DNA of 60,000 nucleotides from Takakia lepidozioides. Taxonomy: Eukaryota > Streptophyta > Takakiopsida > Takakiales > Takakiaceae. Of the stretch, positions 11,120 to 19,978 are shown piece by piece. The notes below the pieces were generated by a model. That model had not been told where the DNA came from. It ran no database searches and was given only the letters and a program-made list of their open reading frames with translations. How positions within the stretch are numbered: position 1 is the first letter of the stretch; each line of letters begins with the position of its first letter. The stretch spans positions 3,970,001-4,030,000 of the forward strand of contig CM060732.1 in the NCBI GenBank assembly GCA_030704615.1, in the 5' to 3' direction. Made by a program: the position numbers and the translations under genes.

Positions 11120-11400
11120 TGTGGCAGACTACTTTATTGTGCATCTATGTGTGGTGTGGTTTGGACAGCGATGTAGTTGTGTAGCGATATGTATGTGCAC
11201 GACAGCTGTCAAGTTAAATAAACACAGTGTGAAACTAAATAAAACTAGTTATTTGTATTTAACACTTGGATTTAGTTCAAGTGTTAAGTCAGGTGTTAAG
11301 TTTATTGTGGCAGACTACTTTATTGTGCATCTATGTGTGGTATGGTTTGGACAGCGATGTAGTTGTGTAGCGATATGTATGCGCACGACAACTGAATTGT
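11120..11400 (+). repeat. 3' LTR start of copy A with an internal duplication
   Basis: The LTR begins TGTGGCAGACTACTTTATTG at 11,120. About 90 bp are repeated from 11,306 with only two clear differences (both transitions) before the copies diverge; the offset is 186 bp. The shared box GGACAGCGATGTAGTTGTG is also in the LTR of copy B (about 11,863-11,905, opposite strand), and a diverged form with GTGCACGACAGCTGTCA is in copy C. The LTR 3' end and any target duplication could not be fixed because copy B begins nearby in the opposite direction. Confidence 0.6.
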
Positions 11401-11667
11401 TAACAAGGGTTCCCAAGAGGGTGGAATGGAGAACTGTTGTCCCTAAAGTAGAGTAACACAAATTCTTCGGGAGGCCAATTTAAAGACCGATACTAGGTGG
11501 CCCGATTCAGCATCGACTACAAATGAACTTTTGGCCAAAATGGAGGAAATGGCCGAAATGGCCAAACTGCCCCTCTCCACCACCTCTGTAGCAGGGAATG
11601 CGTCGCATCCCAGGCCTACAAAGGTAATGGGCAGTGCAAAATGAGTATAATAAGGACTCCCCCCCCT

Positions 11668-11675
11668 CTTATATA
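11668..11675 (-). promoter_or_regulatory. Candidate TATA box in the LTR of copy B
   Basis: On the minus strand CCCTATATAAGAGG occurs about 525 bp inside the LTR start at 12,198. It is a good TATA-like element in the right part of an LTR for a U3 promoter. No transcription start is visible from sequence. Confidence 0.5.
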
Positions 11676-11932
11676 GGGGTTCGGTAGGGCCAATCCTATC
11701 CCCATTTTCTGATATAACCCGACTAGTCCCCCCCTGCGCCATTGGCCCATGCCCTTTCATTTCTATTTGCTTATGTGCCAAAAAACATTATGATGAGGCA
11801 CGATTGGCTGGCGACCCGCCATATAATAGAACAAGCCTAAAACGACGATGGGCTCTCTTGTCGTGCGCATACATATCGCTACACAACTACATCGCTGTCC
11901 AAACCACACAACATATGTGCACACCAAACACT

Positions 11933-12198
11933 AGTCTATCACTAGTGCACCACTAGGCTGCCACTAGACAACCACTAGTCACCACTAGTGCAGCCACTAG
12001 TCAACCACTAGGCTGCCACTAGCCACCACTAGTGCAGCCACTAGTGCAGCCACTAGTCCAACCACTAGGCTGCCACTAGCCACCACTAGTGCAGCCACTA
12101 GTCCACCACTAGGCTGCCACTAGCCACCACTAGTGCAGCCACTAGTCCATCACTAGGCTGCCACTAGCCACCACTAGTGCAGCCACTAGTCCATCACA
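11933..12198 (-). repeat. 44-bp tandem array of ACTAG motifs at the start of the copy B LTR
   Basis: Units read, on the plus strand, as variants of CCACTAGGCTGCCACTAGCC followed by ACCACTAGTGCAGCCACTAG. GGCTGCCACTAG recurs at 12,011, 12,068, 12,112 and 12,156, so the regular period is 44 bp, with one longer unit containing an extra 13 bp. Each unit carries four ACTAG. The array occupies the outer end of the LTR (U3) and is absent from the LTRs of copies A and C. Confidence 0.8.
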
Positions 12199-12440
12199 AT
12201 CGCCCCCCTAGTTGGCGCTTAGGTCCCTCTAAGTCCAGGTAGCCACAAGATGTGATAGTGGCCATAGCCTCACTAGGTCCTCCACCACTGTCCCTACTAC
12301 AAGAGGTCGGGTACAAGAGTTGCTCCATCGTTAGTCGCCGTCTTGCAACCTGTGAACTTGAGTCTGAGATCTTGGGTATTGACTCCTATGAGCTTGGCCT
12401 CCCAAGTCTTGTGAGCTGCCACTAGTCATATCCATTGCCA

Positions 12441-13640
12441 CTATCCCAAGCAGGGTGGACATAACCAATCTCCATCAGGAACCCTCTCAAGAGGTGGTGT
12501 CAAGCATCCCATGTGCCAACCTCTTGAGCATCGATCACATACCAGCATAGTGGCGGCACCACGAGCATGCCCACATAGCATGCAATGCAATCCTACAGGT
12601 ACCACTGCAAGGTTGGGATCTCCTCCCATCCACATATGGAAGGTGACATGGCGCACAATTGCGCACATGATCCTTCCATACCATGCCATCTTGACCCTCC
12701 AGAATCAACACTCCTGAAGGTAACACCTCCCTGACCCTTAGAATCATATGTCCTGCTGTGACATCCAAGGTCGTAGGCGCTGTCTGCTGCAGATACACAT
12801 AGTCCCCAGGGTGGAAACGCCGAACACCTGACCGATATCCCCCTCCACGTATAGTGACATACCTCAATGTGTCTCGGTGTTGGGCAATAGCAAGATTCTC
12901 AAAAGCCATAGGCATGACTCTCTTGAACAACTCTGCCCGCTGGGCACATGCTTGTGTCCACACATCCGGATCATCAAGGTTGAGGACTATTGCAGCCTCC
13001 CTACGAATAGATGTAAGCAAATCCGGCTCTCAGCCAAAGAGAAGGAAATATGGTGAGAAGGAGGCAAGTGATGCTTGCTTGCTGAACCTGTAGCACATGG
13101 CTAACCAAGGTACCTGAAGATCCCAATCTCCTAGGTGTCCCTTTTGCAAGCCATATTTGCGCAAACCCCTCTTCACCGTCTGCACCACTCTCTCTGCCAA
13201 GCCATCGGCCTCAGGATGATCCCGAGAAGTGGTACGGTGGTCTATCAAGGCTTTATCACACAAAGCCTGAAACTCCCCCAAGAACTCTCTCCCTTGGTCC
13301 GTGAGTACCTCAGCTGGAGCACCGAATCGGCTAAGCACACGATCCAGGAATGCATATGCAGCCCCCTCACTAGGCTTGTCAGGCAATGGAACCAACTCAA
13401 TCCACTTGGAGAAGTGCTCCACCATCACCAACACATATCTGTGGTGGCGTATCGTCAATGACAACGGCCCTACAAAGTCAAGACTCCATCTGTAGCCCAA
13501 TCCCATGATGGGTAATGGATGCAACTATGGTGTAGGGGCGTTGAATGAAGCACGCACCCTGTCACACACTATGCACCTAGCCACGAATTGTTGCACCTCT
13601 GTGTGCATACCATGCCACCAATACTGCCCCTGCAGTAAAC
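12441..13640 (-). pseudogene. Copy B integrase with C-terminal PHD finger
   Basis: The core is clear in one frame at 13,524-13,033, with the DDE triad in WSLDFVGPL, LTDQGREFLGEF and DHPEADGLAERVVQ, all present. A TGA at 13,030-13,032 interrupts FG-REPDL; copy A has CGA there (10,266-10,268). The C-terminal barrel (HPGDYVYLQQTAPTTLDV) follows at about 12,820-12,720. The PHD finger is in a frame ending at 12,441: CMLC, CDRC, WHMGC, WLCPPC. A frameshift at about 12,610 separates barrel and PHD in this copy. Despite this, all eight PHD metal ligands are kept. Confidence 0.85.
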
Positions 13641-13641
13641 T

Positions 13642-13644
13642 ATG
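13642..13644 (-). other. Deletion junction in copy B (loss of RT and RNase H)
   Basis: Reading the minus strand, CACTGCTTAAGCGTGCAT, equal to A 7,031-7,048 with small differences, is followed directly by AGTTTACTGCAGGGGCAG, equal to A from 9,650. Both parental sites have CAT at the breakpoint, so the junction shows a 3-base microhomology. About 2.6 kb relative to copy A is missing, including the methyltransferase C-terminal end. Confidence 0.85.
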
Positions 13645-14442
13645 CACGCTTAAGCAGTGCGGGTGGCATCAAGTTAGTCCACCATAACCGTGGACGATGA
13701 GCCCGTGATCCCACTGCAGCTGCATCCAGCAACACTGCTGACCCAAGCCACGACTAGACTTGATGCACACTGGTCATCACCCTGGCCCGAGAATTGCCCA
13801 TCAGTGGCACATTCTCCAAGATGTATGCTGGAGATACAGCTTGATGAAGCTGTAAGTGGCGCAAAACCCGCACCATCTCCCAAAACAGACCCGACCTCGA
13901 GTCTTGCAATCCATTGTCATGCCCGGCTGATGAATGCCTTGGCAGGGCCAACCTGCCACTACCAGATCAATGGAGCCAACCTGCTCCAAATCCTGCGCCC
14001 CCAGCAAAGAAATGTCTGCTGGCAAGGCCTGCTGATATCCACGAACCGCAGACACCGGCAACAACTCAGGGTACTGTTGCATCAACTGAGCAACATGGCG
14101 TAGGGAGATGCGTTGTGCAGTCTTATCCCTCTCCACATATAAGTACCGCCGTACTCGTACACCTGCCTGTAGAACAACAGCCAATCCGGTGCTGATCCCG
14201 CCAAACAAGTCCAAAGGGCAAATGCCTTCATCCGGACACTGCCACACGATCGGTGTGGTGTCCAATGGAGACAACTGAGGTGGTCCTGGTGCAATCCCCG
14301 CACCGTCCTCCTCTCCTGACGATACAAAAGCCTCTACCCAGGCTTGTTGCACCCGTCGATCAGCAACCCGCTGGAAATCCTTGCTCGAGCCCCACGATGG
14401 AGTGTGAGCAACCATGGCAGGCAACTCCGCCATACCATACAT
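13645..14442 (-). pseudogene. Copy B cytosine-5 DNA methyltransferase domain, 3'-truncated
   Basis: One frame from 14,442 holds CPLDLFGGISTGLAVVLQAG (motif I, about 14,224-14,165), then YLYVERDKTAQRISLRHVAQ, and the catalytic GWPCQG with Cys codon at 13,942-13,944. A base is missing just after the motif (GGCATT here, GGGCATT in A), so the downstream part (GLFWEMVRVLRH ... ILENVPLMG at about 13,819-13,795) sits in another frame. The C-terminal end, including the target-recognition region, is removed by the 13,642 deletion. Upstream of motif I is an acidic linker of about 60 residues. The copy is not expected to be active. Confidence 0.85.
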
Positions 14443-14622
14443 GTTATCCTACTCTCTCGGAGGTGATACATCTTCTGAATGAGTGTTGCCATCCAACAAC
14501 TCTCTAGGCCAAGTCACTGCAGCTGTGAATGCTGCCAGTGTCGGCATCTTGCCTCGCTGGGCAACCGCAACTCCTCCTATGAACGTCACAGGGAGCTGCA
14601 CATGCCGGCCCTCCCCTGACTG

Positions 14623-15843
14623 CTATCCAGGCCTATAGGAAGCTGACTCCTCCCAAAAATCCAAGGTGAAGCCCATGGGGTACAACACTGCTCCACCAAC
14701 AAGGACATCATACGAGACCGCGTCTGTCACAATGCCCTTGGCTCTCATCACTGAGCCATCTGTAGGATGATCCGGCTGTAGTCTGATAGCCAACTCACGC
14801 CGTGTCATGCCCCAAGCCTGCTCTGACCCTCCCAGAGATGTATGTATCTGGAAAGGGCACAGTTTCATATCCGCCTCCGTGAGGCCCAAGCCTACAATAG
14901 CAGCTCTGCCCAGCATCAATGGCTGAGTTCCCGAGTCCAACAAGACCCGCAGTGGCCGGTACCTCTTGCCTGCCGGTCCACTCAAACAGAAAATGTCATC
15001 CTGGTTGTCTAACATGACAACTCCAGGTGTCACCATGGCGCGCTCAATGGCTGACCTAGCTGACAGCTCCATCAACCTGGCAGCTGCAGCTTGCCATGGC
15101 GCCGCCGTGGCAGTCTTGACCCTCACATCCGAAGATCCCTCCGGCACTACACCTCCCACTATCTCCGCAGAAGATGAAGTAACCTCCCCACTCTCACAGA
15201 GTGTCGCTACCAGCCTGAACACCTCAGTTGGTCTTACCCCCGGCGTCGAAATCATGGTAGCCGAGAACAATGGAGCCTGGCACACAGCTGTGGCCGCCCC
15301 TAGCAGCACACTAGCTGCCGTAGCCTTGGCAACACTACGTAGTGGTGTTGCCCGTGTAGCTCTCCCCAATGGCATAGTAACCTCCGCCTCGGTAACAGTC
15401 GGGCAGGAACTAGGTGCCATGGACGGCGTCGACACTGTCTCCGCCAATGTCAATGACTGAGGAAGCCTGGCCTGACGACTTGCCTCCCCACGCTGTGGAT
15501 CTAACTCCACCTCCGCACCCCGTGGCTCAGGAACTCGTGCTGCTCCTTGAGTCACTGCCGCAGCTGACTCCACTTGCACTAGTGGTAGTCCTGCCCCGCA
15601 CATAGTGGTAGTGGTAGTACTGCCCGACACTAGTGGTAGTGGTGCCCCACCCATAGTGGTAGTGGTAATGGCACCCCTCACTAGTGGTAGTGGTGCCCCA
15701 CCCATAGTGGTAGTGGTAGTGGCACCCCTCACTAGTGGTAGTGCTGCCCCGCACATGAATCCCATGCCTCCTAAGTCTCCTCCCTCAGGAGCAGGAGGTG
15801 GACCATCCAGCCTTGGAGCCGGTACCACCTGAGCTGTGGCCAT
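14623..15843 (-). CDS. Copy B aspartic protease with Ala/Thr-rich linker (406-codon open frame)
   Basis: This frame is open for 406 codons. The N-terminal half is a low-complexity linker with a three-unit repeat of the GGAPLPLVRGATTTTT type (15,550-15,760). The C-terminal half holds the protease: LRVLLDSGTQPLMLGRAAIV carries the Asp-Ser-Gly active site, followed by GLGLTEADMKLC, then YDVLVGGAVLYPMGF and DFWEESASYRPG. A second Asp-Ser-Gly half is not seen, fitting a dimeric retroviral-type enzyme. The upstream stop at 15,856-15,858 is TAG where copy A has CAG (4991-4993), so gag and protease were probably one continuous frame. Confidence 0.75.
   Translation of the reverse strand: MATAQVVPAPRLDGPPPAPEGGDLGGMGFMCGAALPLVRGATTTTTMGGAPLPLVRGAITTTTMGGAPLPLVSGSTTTTTMCGAGLPLVQVESAAAVTQGAARVPEPRGAEVELDPQRGEASRQARLPQSLTLAETVSTPSMAPSSCPTVTEAEVTMPLGRATRATPLRSVAKATAASVLLGAATAVCQAPLFSATMISTPGVRPTEVFRLVATLCESGEVTSSSAEIVGGVVPEGSSDVRVKTATAAPWQAAAARLMELSARSAIERAMVTPGVVMLDNQDDIFCLSGPAGKRYRPLRVLLDSGTQPLMLGRAAIVGLGLTEADMKLCPFQIHTSLGGSEQAWGMTRRELAIRLQPDHPTDGSVMRAKGIVTDAVSYDVLVGGAVLYPMGFTLDFWEESASYRPG
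15550..15760 (-). repeat. In-frame minisatellite in the copy B gag-protease linker
   Basis: About three units of some 63 bp (21 codons) built on CACTAGTGGTAGTGGT on the plus strand. Copy A has only a single short equivalent (CGAALSLEQVESAA). The period is a multiple of three, so the expansion kept the frame open. Confidence 0.75.
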
Positions 15844-15855
15844 GGCAACAAGCCT

Positions 15856-17129
15856 CTACTCTAGCTGCTGAAGCCGGTTAGCCATGCCTTGGTCACCACC
15901 CTGACCTCCGCGTCCTTGGCCATGTTGAGCCTGCCCTTGGCCTGCACCTTGTGCCTGGCCACCTCGTCCTCTCTGGGCTGCTCCACCTCGCCCCCGGCCA
16001 CCATTGTTCCATTGGAACTGGCTTGGGCGCAACTCAGGGTGCAAACCATAGCACTGGGCCTCTCCATGCCCGTACCTGCCACAATGCCCACACTGCACCT
16101 GTGCAGGCTATGCCGGTGCCAAACCATTGCCTCCCTCTGGGCAATCCTTCTTGACATGGGGTCCTCCACATGTCCTTACCTGAGCCCCCTTGCTGCCTTG
16201 AGCACGTTGAGGTAGTGGCTAGCTAGGAGCACCACTACCCCATGGTGCCTCCTTAGCAAATCCCACCATGACCACTCGTTCCTCCACCATGTTGAGCTCT
16301 ATCCGCTCTGCCAGCAAAAACACATTTGCTAAGGTGGGTTGGGCCGCTTGTATGAGAGTTGTATCCCGCACCCTTCTCCTCAACTCCTTGTTCAATATCC
16401 CATACCAGATTTGGACTACCTGAGCCTCTTGGGTTACATTAATCAAGCGCTTCATGCGAGTGAAAGCCTCCCTCAAGCTCTCAGTAGGCTTCCGTTGGAA
16501 CTCTTGCAAGCTCCTCAACTTCTCTGTCATCACCCCTTGGTAGTTCCTTCTCAACTCTTCGAAGAACTCCACAACAGGGTTGAAGGCAGGCACCGCCACT
16601 GGTGCTGGTGCAACAATAGCTTGGGTGGAAGTCGTAGATGTTGTACCACTAGTCTCACTACTGCTCGTGGAAGCTGTTGTTGTAGCTGCTGCTGCTGGTG
16701 CAGCTGCCGGTGTGGCTGCTGCCCTTGTGCCTCTAGTGATGGAAACATAGTCGGGTGACCAGTACATCCTCCACTCCTCGATCTCAACATCGTGCCCCCG
16801 CCTTAACTCATGGTAATCGTCCATGGGCGGCCCCTCAAGGTGTTGAAACAGCCCCTTCCATGCCATGAAAGGCGTAAACAGTTGTGGATTGCGCATTTGC
16901 TGCAGTCACACCAACTATCAAACTCTTGGATAAAATCATCCAACTCAATGGTGCCCACCGCCCCAGAGTACCTTCGTGGCCCCTTGGTGGCTCCATACAT
17001 CTCCTCCATCGTGTTCCACAACAATGGCAAGGAAACAACTTGCACCGCCAATGTGAGTCTTCCTGATTCACAATCCGAATCAGAACCTTCCGTAGAAGAC
17101 ACAGGAGGTGAAGGTGGCCTAAACCGCAC
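15856..17129 (-). pseudogene. Copy B gag with an intact CCHC zinc knuckle
   Basis: The leader frame (17,129-16,803) has MEEMYGATKGPRRYSGAVGT and ELDDFIQEFDSW. A 225-codon frame (16,896-16,219) holds the gag core: PVVEFFEELRRNYQGVMTEK, SLREAFTRMKRLINVT, WYGILNKELRRRVRD. A zinc knuckle CGHCGRYGHGEAQC (C-x2-C-x4-H-x4-C) is at about 16,096-16,052, followed by an RG-rich basic tract. The first knuckle (GGPHVKKDC) has lost its first Cys in this copy. An insertion between YVSITRGT and the core is Ala/Thr/Ser-rich (about 16,720-16,620). Small frameshifts separate the pieces. Confidence 0.8.
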
Positions 17130-17216
17130 ACCTCATCTCGTATACCCGCTAGTATCGCTAGTGCTCGTACCGGCACTTTCCCCAGCAACTAGTGGCACCT
17201 CCGTGTTGACAAATTG

Positions 17217-17690
17217 ACACTCAACCGGTCATGAACATGTCTCTAACCCCCTCTCCACAAGGTAACCGGGTAGAGAACCTGATGCGGCTTATGGTTTGGA
17301 ATACTAGGTTCCTAACATAGCCTGCACCTGCACTTGCATCCACCGCAGGCATTCCTATGGTTGGCTAGTTATCACCTCCAACCTCACCACAGGAGAAACA
17401 AAGATGGTCTGACTAGTCATCAACCCAGCCTCACCATCGACAGCATGCTCTAGGGTGGGATCGGCGATAAAGCCCGAGTCCACCACCTATAAAATCAAGC
17501 GCCCACACAAAACTAGCATGGCGCACAATCAAGCATGCAGGTGTGGAGGGGATCCAAACACAAGAATGAAAACAACAACTCCCCCACACCAAAAATCTCT
17601 CCACAGTGTCGATCCTGCAACCCAGCCCAAACCCGGACTGACTCTTGCCTCCACCTACGGAAAGGTCTCGGCCTACAGAGAAGGTGGAAA
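17217..17690 (-). other. 5' leader of copy B, homologous to A 3,090-3,620
   Basis: Non-coding sequence shared with copy A in the same order relative to gag, including GTCAGTCCGGG and GTTTGGATCCCC, and two related boxes of the GTGAGGCTGGGTTGATGAC type. It marks the true left part of the element family. No primer-binding site of the tRNA-Met type was seen at its outer edge. Confidence 0.6.
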
Positions 17691-18202
17691 GCTACGAGGA
17701 AGGGAAACTAGAGCAATGCCTATCCCAAGCACGCTCTCATCCCAACACCTTCTTTTTTCCTCTCTTCTCTCACTTGCATGACCATGAGAGCATCCTGTAG
17801 ACACTCCTCAAACCGCCCTCCACGAGCTCATGAAACTTGGCCTCCAAGGCCCCATGCAAGCCTCCACAGGGTCCGCCAGTGCCTCCTTACGTCCACCAGC
17901 CATTCCTCCGAATGGAGCCACCTCAGGAAACCACACCATTCGTTGAAGGTTAAAAAATGGAGCAAATAGAGGTACATATAGGCCCCAACAACATTCTGTC
18001 CAAAGGAATTACCTGCAGGCTGGTCTTCCCCATAGTTAAGAATTGGGCTGAAAACCCGAAAAGATTACCTGCAGGGAAGTAATCCCCTTTGTTAAAACGC
18101 AACAGGGAGGCAATTCCGACTTTTCTGCCGGATCAGCTAGCTCAAAACCGTTGTTCTTCAGAGCCCAGCCTCCCCATCAAGGTCCCACGAATCGAGTGAA
18201 AA

Positions 18203-18246
<44 letters not shown>

Positions 18247-19978
18247 AAAACTGTTCGCGGCCTTCCGTGGCTCCAACCGCCACGACTCCTCACGGCCCGC
18301 CCTAGGCACTCGTTGGCCACAGGCTGCCCAGTGATACCCCATGGTACCACTCCCACGAGCCTTCACGGCCCGCCATCCCCACGATCTGGTCACCGTGCCC
18401 ACCCGTTGTATCCGCACCACGACTTCCAACGGTCACGGTCAACGGTCACGGTCAACCATCACGACCTGGGCTCGTGGTATCTCGTGATGCCGCCCCAACG
18501 GCCCATCACGACCACTATTCCCTGCAATCCCTGGAACTCCCAACGAGTTCTCATGCATTCCCGAGGCGTTCCCGGCGTTCCCACGCGTTCCCGAGCTGGG
18601 GTTTGCTCCTGCACCTGCTGCCGCTGAGCTATGGCTTCTGCGGAGCCATCAGCCCCGTCGCCCTGCACTCCTGAGCTCTCACGGCCCACTAGAAGTGCCC
18701 CCAACTCAACAAGCAAGCTATATGCTGCCCAACAAGCTCCCTTTTCTTCATGAAGCTCACAAAAACAAATCTGAATATACACACCTTTACAAACTTGGTG
18801 CACCTGCACTTCTCATGCATCTCCCTTGGCTCTAGGGCGCCTCGTTGCTGCCCTTCCAGCCCCGCTCTTGCCACTCCAAGAGCCCTTACACTGCAGAGTT
18901 TCAGATTGAAACTCCAACTCAGCATATGTTTCACAAGTGCACTGATTTGCACACAAGGGGGACCAGCCCCCTCTCTTCACTCATACCTCTTCATGAGCTT
19001 GGAGCTGAAGCTCCCAACGGGCTGCGATGCATCTCCTCGCAGCTCAACCATTCGGTTGTTCTTCATCTACCCGCAACAACTGATTTCGGGCAGAAATACT
19101 TGGAGCTGATCATGTCATCTCCAACTTGCAACATGTTAGCTTCCATGCGCAGCCCACATTTCTGCAGCTCCTTAACTCGGCCTGCAGCTGAAGAAGACGA
19201 CCACCAGTTCACCCACTCGTGGCCAACATTTCCTCCGCTTCACACTAGAAGCCAAAACTTGGTTGCCATAGCGTTGAGCTATGCAACGCCGCTCTTCAAC
19301 ATAGGCTATCCGCCTCTATATCCATGGCAAACCTGCAACCTGTTCGTCTTTGCACTCTATCCGCTTTGGATAGGCTCATGCACGGCTCCCTGCAATCTAG
19401 GCTGAACCGCTTCTCATGATCTGAAAACACAAGTGCTACAACTAACTCGAACCTGACACTCATAGACTCGAGCTGATCTTTCTCGAGTGATAAGGAAATG
19501 AATGATACAAGCATACAAGCTCTCTCAAACTCACACACTCGCACATGAAAACATCACTCATATATTAAGTCGAGCCAAGTGCACCCAACGCCATGGAGAA
19601 TCCACACTACGGCGCCATAGCTAGACGCGGTGAGGCTCAACTCAAGAAAGATGAGCCCACCGCGATTTGCCGTGAAGATAACAACGCCAGGTGCCCAAAC
19701 ATGTATTGGCCCCTGGATTGACACTTGGGTCAATCCCAAATGTCAATATATAAAAGCTAGCTATTTCCTAGCTAACTTCACACTAGTGGTAAAATAACTT
19801 GACACTCTTGCTTTGGCAAAACATACAAGAAGGTGAGAGTAGGGGGCATGACTCAGCACAATCGGACCAATTGGTGCCTTGACACGGTGTAAGGTCCTTT
19901 GACCAAATTTTCTCCATTGACTTGAACATGCTGCAAAGTCTCTCTCTGCCAGAGAGCCAACAAATATAATGCGTTTTC
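17691..19978. other. No supported gene; poly-T tract
   Basis: A run of about 35 T lies at 18,206-18,240. Short frames at 18.1-19.4 kb show no domain and high cysteine, serine or proline bias. ATTACCTGCAGG recurs at about 18,008 and 18,064. The segment may include the missing 5' LTR of copy B, but it does not match the LTR seen at 11.5-12.2 kb. Confidence 0.4.

Larger units (their letters stand above)
3090..11400 (+). mobile_element. Ty3/gypsy retrotransposon copy A (gag-PR-DNMT-RT-RH-IN-PHD), decayed
   Basis: The order of coding blocks on the plus strand is gag with zinc knuckles (3.64-5.16 kb), aspartic protease (5.7 kb), C5 DNA methyltransferase (6.4-7.25 kb), reverse transcriptase and RNase H (7.7-9.3 kb), and integrase with a C-terminal PHD finger (9.6-10.86 kb). 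RT before integrase defines Ty3/gypsy. The left limit is where homology with copy B begins (B 17,690 matches A about 3,090, in the shared 5' leader). The right side ends in a polypurine tract at 11,109-11,117 followed by an LTR start at 11,120. No matching 5' LTR was found upstream of 3,090, so the 5' LTR is lost, very divergent, or in the unrecognised sequence. Frameshifts and stops are spread through every gene; the copy cannot be autonomous. Confidence 0.85.
11450..17700 (-). mobile_element. Ty3/gypsy copy B, internally deleted (gag-PR-DNMT-IN-PHD)
   Basis: On the minus strand the order is 5' leader (17,690-17,217), gag (17,129-15,856), protease (15,843-14,623), methyltransferase (14,442-13,645), then integrase and PHD (13,640-12,441), polypurine tract and LTR from 12,198 leftwards. 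RT and RNase H are absent: the sequence jumps from a point equal to A 7,048 to a point equal to A 9,650. Gag, protease and integrase are better preserved than in A. The element could have moved only with RT supplied by another copy. Its 5' LTR was not identified to the right of 17,690, and the LTR U5 end near 11,450 is approximate. Confidence 0.85.

Noticed and set aside
19780-19795. CACTAGTGGTAAAA as a possible CACTA transposon end enclosing the GGGACCGCC palindromes.
   Set aside because: No matching inverted end or 3-bp duplication was found on the right side.
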